Shown here: positions 8,681-19,007 of the stretch, one piece after another
How positions within the stretch are numbered: position 1 is the stretch's first letter
Layout of the letters: every line of letters begins with the position of its first letter
NCBI GenBank assembly: GCA_963745665.1
Contig: CAVUYE010000002.1
Location: 1,426,001-1,490,000, forward strand
DNA length: 64,000 bases
Direction: 5' to 3'
DNA from: Bog-473 sp963745665
Lineage (GTDB): Bacteria; Actinomycetota; Acidimicrobiia; Acidimicrobiales; RAAP-2
Position numbers and translations under genes: made by a program
Notes under the pieces: generated by a model
Database searches by the model: none
What the model saw: the letters and a program-made list of their open reading frames with translations, nothing else
What the model was told of the DNA's origin: nothing

Positions 8681-10449
8681 CCGAATCAGGCAGCCCCAAC
8701 GCAGGGAGCTCGAGCAAGCTCCGGCTGTCGGCCAAGGCCAACGGCCGGCTGTTGAAGGGCTACGGGCCGCTGGCCGCCCTGCTGGTCGCCTTTGTCCTCA
8801 TGGCACTGCTGGTGCCGACCAAGGCGCCCGAGCAGGACGTGGTGCACGAGACCCAGTCGAGCAGCGGGGCCGCCGGCGCGAGCTCCTCCACGGCGGCGAC
8901 CACGACGCCGGGTGGCGCGGGCGCCAGCGCTGCCGGTGGAGGCGCCGGTGGCGCGGGTGGGGCCGCTGCCGGTGCTGCAGGCGCGGCGGCCGGCGCGGCG
9001 AAGACCGCCGCCTCAGCCGCAGCCGGGGCGGCGACGGGCAAGTCGGGGAGCTGTCCCGGCCAGGCCGAGCAGGTGCCGGGTGATCCGTACTCACCTCCCT
9101 GCATCTCGTTCTCCGGCAACAACGGCGCGGCGACCTCTCCGGGGGTGTCGTCCAACGCCATCAACGTCACCTACCGGATCACATCGGACTCGGAGAGCTT
9201 CCAGCAGACGTTGGCCTCCCTCGGGGGAGCCAACATCACCGACACCACGGCCGACATTGAGCGGACCGTCGACGCGCTGGCCACGTATTTCGACAACCAC
9301 TTCCAGTTCTATGGGCGGAAGCTCAACATCGAATTCTTCAACGGCCAGGGCTCCATCACGAACGAGCTGCTCGGCAGCGGGCAACAGCAGGCCGACGCCG
9401 ATGCGGTCACCGCCGCCCAGTCCGAGCACGCCTTCGCCGAACTCAACGGGGTGACCGAGCCCTACGACGTGGCGTTGGCCGCCCAGCACGTGATCTCGTT
9501 CGGCGCGCCCTACCTGTCGGCCTCCTTCATGGGCCAGTACGCCCCCTACATGTGGAGCCTCGACACAGAGTCCAACGACGTGGTCGCGGCCACCAGCGAG
9601 CTCTACCTGAAGTCGCTGGCGGGGGGGAACGCCACCTACGCCGGCGGCAGCCTGCAGGGCCAGCCCCGCAAGGTGGCGATCATCGCCCCGAGCGACCCCT
9701 GGTACCAGTCGGCGGCCCAGTCAGCGGTGCAGGAGGCGGCGGCGGCGGGCCATCCGGTCACCGACAACATCCAGTACCAGTTGAACCTGTCGACGCTGTC
9801 GAGCCAGGCCTCCAACGTCATCAGCCAGCTGCAGAACGACGGCATCACCACGGTGATCTGCGGCTGTGACCCGGTGTTCCCCGTCTACCTCACCTCACGC
9901 GCCGCCGAGCAGGGTTACACGCCCGAATGGATCGTTGCCGGCGTGGCCCTGACCGACCAGGACATCGTCGGCCAGCTCTTCGACCAGAGCGAGTGGTCAC
10001 ACGCATTCGGCGTGACCTTCAACGGACCGACCGTGCCGAAGCAGAACACCTTCGGCTACGCGGCCTACAAGCAGATCAACCCGAGCACCGAACCGGCCAA
10101 CGCCGTGGACCTCATCTACGCACAGCTGTACGAGATGGCGATCGGGATCCAGATGGCAGGGCCCGACCTCACTCCGGCGACGTTCCAAGACGGGATGCGG
10201 GCCTACCCGGGTAGCCAGGCCGGCGCGTCCAACGCGCTGTACGGCACGTGGGACTTCCCGGCAGGCCACTACACGCCCCAGACGGACTGGTCCTTCATCT
10301 ACTGGGACCCCAACAAGACGTCGCCCTACGACGACAAGGCCGGCGCCTACGTGGCGTCGACCACCAGGACCAAGATCGGCTCCTACGGCGGTGGTGCGCT
10401 GCCGCTGCCGTCCAACTTCCCGATCGCGCCGTCCGGCGGCGGGGGCTAG
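8677..10449 (+). CDS. Membrane-anchored Liv-type ABC transporter substrate-binding protein
   Basis: A 590-residue protein with a type 1 periplasmic-binding fold, as in LivK-like receptors for branched-chain amino acids and related ligands. The N-terminus has a basic stretch and an uncleaved-looking membrane segment (GPLAALLVAFVLMALLVP), then about 80 residues of Ala/Gly/Ser low complexity, then the binding domain from about residue 125: PGVSSNAINVTYRITSDSES, VTAAQSEHAFAELNG, KVAIIAPSDPWYQSAAQ, and FGVTFNGPTVPKQNTFGY. No lipobox is present, so it is held by the helix and a long tether instead of a lipid. The GTG start (8677) has GGAGGG upstream and overlaps the previous stop. It is followed after 4 nt by the fused permease/ATPase gene. 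Ligand unknown. Confidence 0.85.
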   Translation: MTESGSPNAGSSSKLRLSAKANGRLLKGYGPLAALLVAFVLMALLVPTKAPEQDVVHETQSSSGAAGASSSTAATTTPGGAGASAAGGGAGGAGGAAAGAAGAAAGAAKTAASAAAGAATGKSGSCPGQAEQVPGDPYSPPCISFSGNNGAATSPGVSSNAINVTYRITSDSESFQQTLASLGGANITDTTADIERTVDALATYFDNHFQFYGRKLNIEFFNGQGSITNELLGSGQQQADADAVTAAQSEHAFAELNGVTEPYDVALAAQHVISFGAPYLSASFMGQYAPYMWSLDTESNDVVAATSELYLKSLAGGNATYAGGSLQGQPRKVAIIAPSDPWYQSAAQSAVQEAAAAGHPVTDNIQYQLNLSTLSSQASNVISQLQNDGITTVICGCDPVFPVYLTSRAAEQGYTPEWIVAGVALTDQDIVGQLFDQSEWSHAFGVTFNGPTVPKQNTFGYAAYKQINPSTEPANAVDLIYAQLYEMAIGIQMAGPDLTPATFQDGMRAYPGSQAGASNALYGTWDFPAGHYTPQTDWSFIYWDPNKTSPYDDKAGAYVASTTRTKIGSYGGGALPLPSNFPIAPSGGGG

Positions 10450-10453
10450 CCGG

Positions 10454-13400
10454 ATGGGCGTCACCACCTTGCCGCCCGGGCTCGGGCGCGCCTGGGTCGC
10501 CACGCCGGCGCGCCTGCGCGGGGTCGTGCTGACCCTGGCCGCCGCCTTCGTGCTGCTGTTCGCGGTGCCCGCGTTGTGGCCGCACGCCGCGCCGCGGGGC
10601 AGATTCTCAACGGCGCCGAGTTCGGGGCCGTCAACGGTCTGCTGGCCCTCGGCCTCGTGCTGACCTACCGCGCCTCGCGGGTCATCAACTTCTCCTACGG
10701 CGCCATGGGGGCGCTGGCGGCCACGGTCGCCGTCGAGCTGAACCTGGCGCACCACGTGAACTGGTTCGTCTGCATCGGGGTCGCCCTGGTGATGGGAGCG
10801 GCGCTCGGGCTCCTGGTCGACTTCATCATCCGCTGGCGCTTCTTCACGGCGCCGCGGCTCATCGTCATGGTCGTCACCATCGGGCTGGCCCAGCTCTTCG
10901 GCGGCATACAGCTGCTCGTGCCCGGCTGGCTGAACGGGCCCTCCATCGTCGGCGGGGTGACCACGCCGCTCAGCTCGCACCACGTGCTGATCTTCCCCGT
11001 GCTCTTCAACGGGAACGACCTTCTCATTGCCATCGTCGTCCCGGTGGTGCTCGTGGCGCTGGGGTGGTTCCTGCTCCGCACCGACGCCGGCGTGGCGGTG
11101 CGCTCGGTGGCCGACAACTCGGACCGGGCCCGGCTGCTGGGCATCCCGGTGCGGCGCCTCTCGACCCTGGTCTGGGTCATTGCCGGCGTGCTGGCCGGCT
11201 TGACGAGCATCCTCAGCGCGCCGTCGGCCGGCATCACCATCGCGGCCGGGGCGGGCCCGACGCTCATCCTCCCGGCGCTGGCCGCCGCCATCATCGCCGG
11301 TATGGAGAGCCTGCCCATGGCCTTCGGAGCGGGTGTGGCCCTCGGCGTGACCAGCGGGCTGTTCGAGTTCAACATGCCGCGTTTTGGGAGCGCCATCGGC
11401 GACGTGGTGAACCTGGTCGCCATCCTCGTTGGCCTCCTCTTCCTGCAGCGCAAGCGCAGCCGGGCCGACGACGCCGAGGAGTCGTTCTCCTCGACCGGCA
11501 TCCTCAAGCCGATCCCGGCCGCGCTGCGCTCGCTGCCCGAGGTCGTGGCGGGCCGTGTCGGCGTGCTGGCGCTGGTGGCGGTGTTCATCGTGGTGATCCC
11601 GCTGGTCTCGGGCCCGGGCACGACGCTCGAATACACCGCCGCCCTCATTTACGGGATCATCGCCATCTCGCTGGTCGTCCTCACGGGCTGGTCGGGCAAT
11701 GTGAGCCTCGGGCAGTTCGCCTTCGCCGGCGCCGGGGGTGTGCTCGCCGGCGACCTGATCGAGAAGGCCAACGCCGACCTCTTCCTCAGCCTGGCCGCCG
11801 CCGGCGCCGCCGGCGCCGCCCTGGCCGTGGTGGTGGGGATCCCGGCGCTGCGTATCCGGGGGGCCTATCTCGCCGCGGTCACGCTGGCGCTCGGGGTGGC
11901 GATGGACACCTTCTTCCTCAACCCGACCTACTACCCCAACATCATTCCGCAGGCCTTTCTGCGCCCGGTCCTGTGGCAGCGCTTCGACCTGGCGTCCAAC
12001 AAGGCCTTCTACTTCTGCTGCCTCGGCTTCCTGGTGCTCACCATCCTGTTCATTCAGGGGCTGCGCCGGGCCCGCCCGGGCCGCGTCCTGCTGGCGACCC
12101 GCGACAACGAGAAGGCCGCCGCCGCCATGTCGGTGTCACCGGTCCGGACCAAGCTGGCCGGGTTCGTCCTGGCGGGCGCCATCGCCGGCATCGCCGGCGG
12201 GCTCTACGCCGTGTTGCTGGGCGCGGTGGCCTTCAACACCTACGACCCGTCCTACGGGCTGGTGGTCTTCTCCATGGCCGTGATCGGTGGCCTCGGCTCC
12301 ATCAGCGGTGTGCTCATGGGGGTCGGGCTGATCGAGGTGCTGAGCTATTCGTTTCCCAAGTACCAGCTGGTGTTCACGGGGGTCGGGCTGCTCCTCGTGC
12401 TGCTGTTCCTCCCCGGCGGGCTGGCCGAAGGCGTGCAGAGCATCCGTGACCGGCTGCTCAAGGTCGTCGCGGTGCGGCGCCAGATAGAGGTGCCCAGCCT
12501 GGTGGCCGACCGCAAGGTCGAGCTGGTCGACCGCGCGCCGGAGGAGACGTCGATCCTGGAGCACGCGTTGAGCGACGAAAACGGGGAGGGCGTGGCCCCC
12601 GTCGGGCCGCCTGTGCTCGTGCCGGTGCCCGACACCCGCGACGAGGACACGGCGCAGGTGCCGCTGCCGTCGCGGCCGGCCACCGGACCGCAGGCCGACT
12701 GGCTCATCCCCGACACCCCGGTCGTCCTCTCGTGCCAGCAGGTCGAGGTCTCCTACGGTCCGGTGCAGATCCTCTTCGGGGTCGACCTCGACGTGCACGA
12801 GGGCGAGATCGTGGCGCTGCTCGGCACCAACGGCGCCGGCAAGTCGACGTTGTTGAAGGGGGCCAGCGGGCTGGTCAAGGTGGGCGGCGGTTCTGTGTGG
12901 CTGGACGGCGCGCCGATCACCGGCGAGCAGGCGGAGACCGTGGCCCGCCGGGGCCTGTCGCTCATGCCCGGCGGGCGCGGCGTCTTCCCGACCCTGTCGG
13001 TGGACGAGAACCTCCGCCTGGGCACCTGGATGATCCGCAAGGATCACGGCGCGGTGGCCGAGGCCAAGGCGCGGGTAATCGACCTGTTCCCGATTCTGCG
13101 CCAGCGGGGGCACCAGCAGGCGGGCAACCTCTCCGGCGGCGAGCAGCAGATGCTCTCGCTCGCCATGGCGCTCATGGTGCAGCCCAAGGTGCTCATGATC
13201 GACGAGCTCTCGCTCGGGCTGGCGCCGACCGTGGTGTCCCAGCTGCTCGAGGTGGTCAAGCTGCTGCACGCCCAGGGCACGACGATCGTCGTGGTGGAGC
13301 AATCGGTCAACGTTGCCCTCGAGCTGGCCGAACGGGCCGTCTTCTTGGAGAAGGGCGAGGTGCGCTTCAGCGGGCGCACCCGGGACCTGCTCGACCGGCC

Positions 13401-14358
13401 CGACATCCTGCGCTCCGTCTTCATCGCGGGGGCCGGCTCGGTGGAGGGCACCGTGGTGACCCCGGATGCCGGGCCGACGGACCTGCACGTGCACGCCAGC
13501 GCGTCGTCGGCGCTGATCGTGGCGGACCCGGGAAAGCGCATCCCGCCCTCGGCGGAAGCGCCGTCGATCCTCGAGTGCAACGGCGTGCGCAAGACCTTCG
13601 GCGGCATCACCGCCATTGAGGACATCAGCCTCACGCTGCGCGACGGGGAGATCCTCGGCCTCATCGGGCACAACGGGGCGGGGAAGACGACGTTCTTCGA
13701 CTGCGTGTCGGGGTTCTTGCCCCTCGACGGCGGGCGGATCCGCCTCGGCGGCGCCGACATCGACACCTGGCCGGCGCACATGCGCGCCGCGGCCGGGCTG
13801 GGCCGTACCTTCCAAGAGGCCCGGCTGTACCCGTCGCTGACGGTGGCCGAGACCATCGCCGTGGCCCAGGAGCGGCACCTCGCCTCGCGCGACATGGTGG
13901 CGGCCGGGCTGCGGCTGCCGGCATCGCTCGACTCCGAGGCCGCCGTCGTCGCGAAGGCCGAGCAGCTCGTCGAGATGATGGGGCTGGGCGCCTTCCGGGA
14001 GAAGCTGGTGGGCGAGCTGTCCACCGGGACGCGCCGCATCGTGGAGCTGGCCTGCGTGCTGGCGCAGGAGCCCGGCGTGCTGCTCCTCGACGAGCCGTCG
14101 GGCGGCGTGGCGCAGCGCGAGACCGAGGCCATGGGGCCGCTGCTCGTCCGGGTGCAGCAGCACACCGGGTGCTCGATTCTGGTCGTGGAGCACGACATGC
14201 CACTCCTCACGGCCATCTGCGACCGCATGATCGCCCTGGAGCTCGGAGAGGTGATCGCGGAGGGTACGCCGGCCGAGGTGCTCGAGCACCCGGCGGTGAT
14301 CGAGTCGTACCTGGGCACGGACGAGTCGACGATCAACCGCTCCGGTGCCCGCGTCTGA
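10454..14358 (+). CDS. Fused Liv ABC transporter: LivH-LivM-LivF-LivG (one-base frameshift near 10600)
   Basis: One gene carries the whole transport machine. ATG 10454 opens the first membrane segment (LTLAAAFVLLFAVPALWP); near 10597-10600 a G run seems one base short, and the rest reads in the next frame (open from 10576). Domains counted from 10576: LivH permease about 1-290 (RASRVINFSYGAMGALA), LivM permease about 330-620 (TGWSGNVSLGQFAFAGAGG), a charged linker, ATPase 1 of LivF type about 715-945 (Walker A GTNGAGKST near 750, signature LSGGEQQ), ATPase 2 of LivG type from about 995 (Walker A GHNGAGKTT near 1031, unusual signature LSTGTRR, Walker B LLLDEPSGG). It imports amino acids or similar ligands using ATP. 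Four nt follow the binding-protein gene. Confidence 0.85.
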
Positions 14359-14454
14359 TCACTGACGCACTGACGGACGCACTGACGGTCCCTTTCGTCC
14401 CCTCGCCGCGGCGAGCGCTTGCGCGGCCGGGCCGGTCCGGCGAGAGTCGCGCTC

Positions 14455-15601
14455 GTGGAGGTCCCGGTCTCAGGTCACTGTGACGCCCGCTTCGGCGCCG
14501 TGCGGGAGGAGTTCGCCCGCAACTTCGCCGAGCGGGGCGAGGTCGGTGCGGCGGTCTGCATCGTGGTGGATGGCGTGACCGTGGTCGATCTGGCCGGCGG
14601 CTGGGCCGACGGTGAGGCCGGCCGACCCTGGCAACAGGACACGCTGGTCGACTTCTACTCGGTGGGGAAGGCGTTCGTGGCGCTCCTCGCCCTGCAGTTG
14701 GTCGATGCCGGCCGTGTCGCGCTCGACGACCCGATCGCCGGAGTCTGGCCGGAGTTCGCCGCCGCAGGGAAGGAAGGGGCAACCCTGCGGCAGGCGTTGT
14801 GTCACCGGGCCGGCGTGCCGGCCATCCGGGCGCGCTTGTCCAACGACGACCTCTGGGACTGGGACCGGATGGCTGTGGCGCTGGCCGCCACCGCTCCCTG
14901 GTGGGAGCCCGGGACACGCCACGCCTACCACACCAACACCTATGGGCATCTGATCGGAGAAGTGGTGCGGCGTGTGAGCGGTGAGCCCTGCGGGCGCCGG
15001 CTCGCCGCGCTGGCGGGCCCGCTGGGGGCCGATCTGCACGTCGGTGTCCCGCCATCAGAGCTGCACCGCTGCGCCGAAGTGCTCTTCGAGGGCCCGGGGC
15101 CGCCCGCCGCGCTGGAGGCGACGCTCGGCGACGGCGCGCTACAAGGCGATACCCGCATGGAGATGCTCAGCTACTTCAATCCGCCGGGGTACTCGTCCAT
15201 GGGAGTGGTCAACACGACGGCCTGGCGTCGCGCCGAGATCCCGTCGACCAACGGACACGGCTCGGCACGGCGGCTTGGCGCGCCTGTACGCCGCGTTGCT
15301 CGAGCCAGGCCGCCTCCTCTCGTCCGACCTGCTGGCCGAGGCGACCTCGGCGCAGTCCGAGGGCTACTGCCCGATCCTGCACGAGGACGTCACGTTCGGC
15401 TTGGGCTTCAAGCCGACGGTGCCGCGACGCCCGTTCGGCCCCAACCCGGGGAGCTTCGGGCACTTCGGTACCGGTGGCGCGGTGGGGTTCGCTGATCCAA
15501 TGGGCCAGGTGGCGTTCGGCTACGTCATGAACCACGTGATCCCACGCTGGCAAAGCACACGCAACCGGTCGCTCATCGACGCGTTGTACGCCTCATTCTG
15601 A
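14455..15601 (+). CDS. Serine hydrolase, beta-lactamase/EstB-like (one-base frameshift near 15270)
   Basis: A class C beta-lactamase-like esterase of about 381 residues. The nucleophile motif SxxK is SVGK in DFYSVGKAFVALLALQL, the Tyr motif lies in HAYHTNTYGHLIGEV, and the third motif is GHFGTGGAVGFADP near the C-terminus. The frame changes near 15268-15272 (CACGGCGGC); deleting one G joins STNGHGSAR directly to GLARLYAALLEPGRLL, as expected, so a sequence error is likely. GTG 14455 is the best start; an in-frame TTG at 14419 is possible. Family members act on esters, beta-lactams or carbamates; the substrate here is unknown. Just upstream (14362-14391) is a short ACTGACG-type direct repeat. 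Confidence 0.75.
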
Positions 15602-15684
15602 CGAATCACTCTTCGGCGGGTGCCCATGCTCTAACGTTCGACGTGAACCAGCCTCCGGCGACGGAGGGCATACAAGGGGGTGAC

Positions 15685-16788
15685 ATGACGAACGCTTCGA
15701 CGGTCATGCCGACCAGGCGTGTCGAGATGTGGTTCAGCGGGACGGCACCGCAGAATCGGGTGACGGTGGTCTTCCGCCTCATCCTGGCCATCCCGCAGTT
15801 CATCGTCTTGTTCTTCCTCGGGATCGCTGTCTTCTTCGTCCTCATCATCGGGTGGTTCGGCGCGCTGTTCACGGGCCGGCTCCCCGAGTTCGCGCACTCG
15901 TTCCTGAGTGGTGTGATCCGCTGGGAGATCCGCGTGAACGCGTATCTGTTCCTCCTCACCGATATTTATCCGCCTTTCTCACTGGAAGACGTCGAGTACC
16001 CGGTGCGCCCGATCCTGCCCAGCGGCGGCGAGTTGAACCGGGTGTCGGTGTTCTTCCGCATCATCCTGGCCATCCCGGCCAGCGTCTTCGCCCAGATCGT
16101 CGTGAACGGACTGACGCTCCCGTTGCTCTTCGTGATGTGGATCGTCGTCATCGTCACGGGCGGCATGCCGTCCGCGCTCTACGACGCGTATGCGGCGTTG
16201 CTGCGTTACCAGGCCCGGTACCACTCGTGGTTCGCCATGATCACGTCGGAGTACGCCTGGGGCATGTTGGGCGACGCCGTTCCGCCACCGCAGACCTCCA
16301 CGTCGCCGCCACCGATCGGTGCGGCCGCGGGATCGGCGGCAGCATCGGCGCCGGTCGCACCGCCGCCGGCCGCGCCGCCGGCCCAGCCGCCGGCCCAGCC
16401 CTTCTCGTACCCGTCGACGGGCGAGCAGGCACCCACGCCACCACCGCCTCCACCGGCACCCACCCCCGGCGCCTCGGCGCCCCCCAGCTACCCACCACCC
16501 CAGCCCGCGCCCACGACCGGGGCCCCTGGCGCCATGCCCCCGCCTTCCTCGTGGGAGCGCACGTCCATGGCGTCGTCGGTGGACCCGCTGCCCCCGTGGG
16601 GGATCCTCGTCCTGCGCGGGGCGGCCCGCTCCTGGATGATCTTCGCCATCGTCTGGGGCTCGATCGTGTTCATCGGCGAGAACGCACTCCGGGGCGGCGG
16701 CCACCACAACAACAACAACGCGGCCAGCGGCCAGCTGCACACCGTGCCGGCCGACTCCGTCGTGATCCACCTGCCCAGCGGTTCCTGA
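15685..16788 (+). CDS. DUF4389 membrane protein with proline-rich linker
   Basis: A 367-residue membrane protein. Two DUF4389 units can be seen: NRVTVVFRLILAIPQFIVLF with following helices, and NRVSVFFRIILAIPASVFAQ with the helix LTLPLLFVMWIVVIVTGGMP, each followed by the conserved aromatic loop (YLFLLTDIYPPF, YHSWFAMITSEYAW). Then come about 110 residues rich in Pro and Ala and a last helix (SWMIFAIVWGSIVFIGENAL) before a short His/Asn-rich tail. The function of DUF4389 is not established. ATG 15685 was chosen because AAGGGGGTGAC stands just before it; an in-frame GTG at 15643 is less likely. It is monocistronic or followed by the methyltransferase gene 57 nt away, across a hexamer repeat. 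Confidence 0.8.
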   Translation: MTNASTVMPTRRVEMWFSGTAPQNRVTVVFRLILAIPQFIVLFFLGIAVFFVLIIGWFGALFTGRLPEFAHSFLSGVIRWEIRVNAYLFLLTDIYPPFSLEDVEYPVRPILPSGGELNRVSVFFRIILAIPASVFAQIVVNGLTLPLLFVMWIVVIVTGGMPSALYDAYAALLRYQARYHSWFAMITSEYAWGMLGDAVPPPQTSTSPPPIGAAAGSAAASAPVAPPPAAPPAQPPAQPFSYPSTGEQAPTPPPPPPAPTPGASAPPSYPPPQPAPTTGAPGAMPPPSSWERTSMASSVDPLPPWGILVLRGAARSWMIFAIVWGSIVFIGENALRGGGHHNNNNAASGQLHTVPADSVVIHLPSGS

Positions 16789-16791
16789 ATT

Positions 16792-16832
16792 CCGGCACCG
16801 GCACCGGCACCGGCACCGGCACCGGCACCGGC
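16792..16832 (+). repeat. CCGGCA hexanucleotide microsatellite
   Basis: Six perfect head-to-tail CCGGCA units plus a partial one fill almost all the gap between the DUF4389 stop (16788) and the methyltransferase start (16846). They end 13 nt before the ATG and displace any normal ribosome site. Such tracts can slip during replication; changes in number would alter the 5' leader, not the frame, of the methyltransferase gene. Confidence 0.9.
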
Positions 16833-16845
16833 TGCGCCCGGCCCC

Positions 16846-17598
16846 ATGACCACCTTCGAAGAGCTCGTGGCGGAAGGAGCGGCCGTCCCGGTCGAGGGGT
16901 GGGACTTCTCGTGGTTCGAGGGCCGCGCCACCGAGGAGCGCCCGCCCTGGGGCTACGCCCGCCTGATGGGCGAGCACATGGCGGGGGCCGAGGCCGCCCT
17001 CGACATCGAGACCGGAGGCGGGGAGGTGCTCGCCACCACGGCGCGGCCACCCGCCCTCCTGGTGGCGACCGAGGGGTGGTGGCCCAACGTCGAGGTGGCC
17101 CGGGTCCAGCTGCAAGGCGTCGGCGCCCGGGTGGTGGCCGCGGCGGACGCGCCGGCGCTGCCGTTCGCCGACGCGTCCTTCGACCTGGTGGTGAGCCGCC
17201 ATCCCGTCGTCGTCCTGTGGGACGAGATCGCCCGCGTCCTGCGGCCGGGCGGGACGTATCTGTCCCAGCAGATCGGCCCCGGCACCAACCGGGAGCTCAC
17301 GGACTTCGTGATGGGGCCGCAGCCGGTCAACGAGAGCCGCAGCGCGGCGCGCGCCCGCGCCGGGGCACAACAGGCCGGCCTCGAAGTCGTCGACCTGCGG
17401 GAGTGCGCGTTGCGGGTGGAGTTCTTCGACGTCGGCGCAGTCGTCCACTTCCTGCGGAAGGTGCGCTGGACAGTGCCGGGCTTCACGCCCGAGGCCTACG
17501 AGACCGCGCTGCGCCGCCTGCACGCGCAGATCGAGCGGGACGGCTCCTTCGTGTCCACGGCCCGGCGGCTCCTCGTGGAGTGCCGGCTCCCACAATGA
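16846..17598 (+). CDS. Class I SAM-dependent methyltransferase
   Basis: A 250-residue soluble protein with a Rossmann-type methyltransferase core. Motif I is degenerate: ALDIETGGGEVLATTA replaces the usual ExGxGxG. Motif II/III region reads VVAAADAPALPFADASFDLVV, a typical adenine-contact stretch, and the post-motif is IARVLRPGGTYLSQQIG. The C-terminal half (NRELTDFVMG, FFDVGAVVHFLRKVRWTVPG) is typical of a widespread actinobacterial family of small-molecule methyltransferases whose substrate is unknown. ATG 16846 directly follows the CCGGCA repeat tract. It is convergent with the TldE gene, with only 18 nt between the two stops. Confidence 0.85.
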   Translation: MTTFEELVAEGAAVPVEGWDFSWFEGRATEERPPWGYARLMGEHMAGAEAALDIETGGGEVLATTARPPALLVATEGWWPNVEVARVQLQGVGARVVAAADAPALPFADASFDLVVSRHPVVVLWDEIARVLRPGGTYLSQQIGPGTNRELTDFVMGPQPVNESRSAARARAGAQQAGLEVVDLRECALRVEFFDVGAVVHFLRKVRWTVPGFTPEAYETALRRLHAQIERDGSFVSTARRLLVECRLPQ

Positions 17599-17616
17599 AC
17601 AACCGGCCGGCCCGCG

Positions 17617-19005
17617 TCAGCTGGCTTGGCTCACCGAGCTCATGTTGTAGTCGGGGATGCGCAGCGGCGGCATGATCGTGCGGTTCAGGTACTCGCCGAA
17701 CTCTCGTCCGATCGAGCGCACGGGGGTGCCCACCTCGGTGGCCCGGGTCAGCAGGTCGACGGGGCTCTCGTTGAAGCGGAAGTTGTTGGCCGCCCCGATC
17801 ACCGCCCCGTCCTCAATCACGTAGACGCCGTCGCGGGTGAGCCCCGTGCACAGCAGGGTGGCGGGGTCGACCTCCCTGATGTACCAGAGGCAGGTGAGGA
17901 GGAGCCCGCGCTCCGTGCGGGCCACCATGTCGTCGACGGATCCTGCGTCGCGGTCGCCGCAGCGCAGCACCAGGTTGTCGATGAAGGGCGCCATCTCGAC
18001 CCCGGACCTCGCCGCACCGGCCCGGTGGTAGCGCAGGCGGGCCAACACACCATCGCGCAGCCACTCGGTACGGGCGATGGGCAGGCCGTTGTCGAAGACG
18101 GAGACCGCCGAGCTGCTCGCCCCGGTGGCGACGAACGGCGTGCAGGTGACGCCCGGCTCGTCGGGGTCGCTCGAGAGCGTGAAGGGCAGCGAGGTGATCG
18201 TCTCGCCGACCCGCGTGCCGCCGCCCTCCTTGGAGAAGACCGTGCGGCCGTCCTCGGCGTCCTGACCTCCCAGCGCGTCGAAGGACAGCATGGCCATCAT
18301 GTCACTCACCGCCGATGGCGGCATGATCACCTCGTAGCGGCCGGCGTCCAGCGCGACCTGCGTCTTCGCCCAGTCGAGCCGGCGCCAGATCTCGTGTTCC
18401 ATCCGCTCCAGCGAGGGCGCGATGGTGGGCTCACCCACCCACGCCGAGCCTGACCCGTCCGCCGTCCGTCCGACCAGGCTCACCGACCCGGTCGGCTGCG
18501 CGTACGACAGGCGGACGCCGGTGGAGCTGCCCACATACAGCGTGGCGACGTCCTGCTCGGCGAACCCCGCCAACACGGCGTCGCGGGCGCGGGCCCGCCC
18601 GAATGCGCCGGCGAGCGGGGACAGGACGTCTGCGAGCGCGCCCGAGTCCGTCTCCTCGGGGTCGAGCCCGAAGTCGCGCGCCGGCCGGGCCTGCGCCGGC
18701 TCGACGAGGGCGAAGGCGTCCGCTGCCGGCGACGCCTCGCGCGCGTCGGTCAGGGCCGCCGCCGCCATGTCGGCCACGCCGTCCGCGCCGACGACACCGG
18801 AGCGCCGGGCGGAGCCGACCGCGGAGCCGGAGAATGCGATCACGCTGACCGAGCGGCCGCGCTGGACGCCGTTGGTCGTCGTGGTGTTCAGCGCGAAGCG
18901 GACATCGACGTGGCTGCTCTCGTCGACGAGCACGATGCAGCCGTCCGCCCCCAGGGCGTCGGCGGCCGCGAGGCCGCGCTCCACGAGCTCCTGGGCGGGG
19001 ATCAT
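17617..19005 (-). CDS. tldE: TldE/PmbA-like subunit of the TldD/TldE metalloprotease
   Basis: A 462-residue homologue of PmbA/TldE, the non-catalytic partner in the TldD/E heterodimer that degrades or trims unfolded peptides. Typical features are the N-terminal alpha/beta domain, TTTTNGVQRGRSVSVIAFSG, and the C-terminal GLTRDGVYVIEDGAVIGAAN and FRFNESPVDLL, where the family carries NFRFNES. No HExxxH motif is present, in line with the TldE role. ATG 19005 lies 2 nt after the TldD stop, so the two are made from one message. In microcin B17 and related systems the pair processes RiPP precursors; no precursor gene was found nearby, so a general peptide-degrading role is the cautious reading. Confidence 0.9.
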   Translation of the reverse strand: MIPAQELVERGLAAADALGADGCIVLVDESSHVDVRFALNTTTTNGVQRGRSVSVIAFSGSAVGSARRSGVVGADGVADMAAAALTDAREASPAADAFALVEPAQARPARDFGLDPEETDSGALADVLSPLAGAFGRARARDAVLAGFAEQDVATLYVGSSTGVRLSYAQPTGSVSLVGRTADGSGSAWVGEPTIAPSLERMEHEIWRRLDWAKTQVALDAGRYEVIMPPSAVSDMMAMLSFDALGGQDAEDGRTVFSKEGGGTRVGETITSLPFTLSSDPDEPGVTCTPFVATGASSSAVSVFDNGLPIARTEWLRDGVLARLRYHRAGAARSGVEMAPFIDNLVLRCGDRDAGSVDDMVARTERGLLLTCLWYIREVDPATLLCTGLTRDGVYVIEDGAVIGAANNFRFNESPVDLLTRATEVGTPVRSIGREFGEYLNRTIMPPLRIPDYNMSSVSQAS

Positions 19006-19007
19006 GC

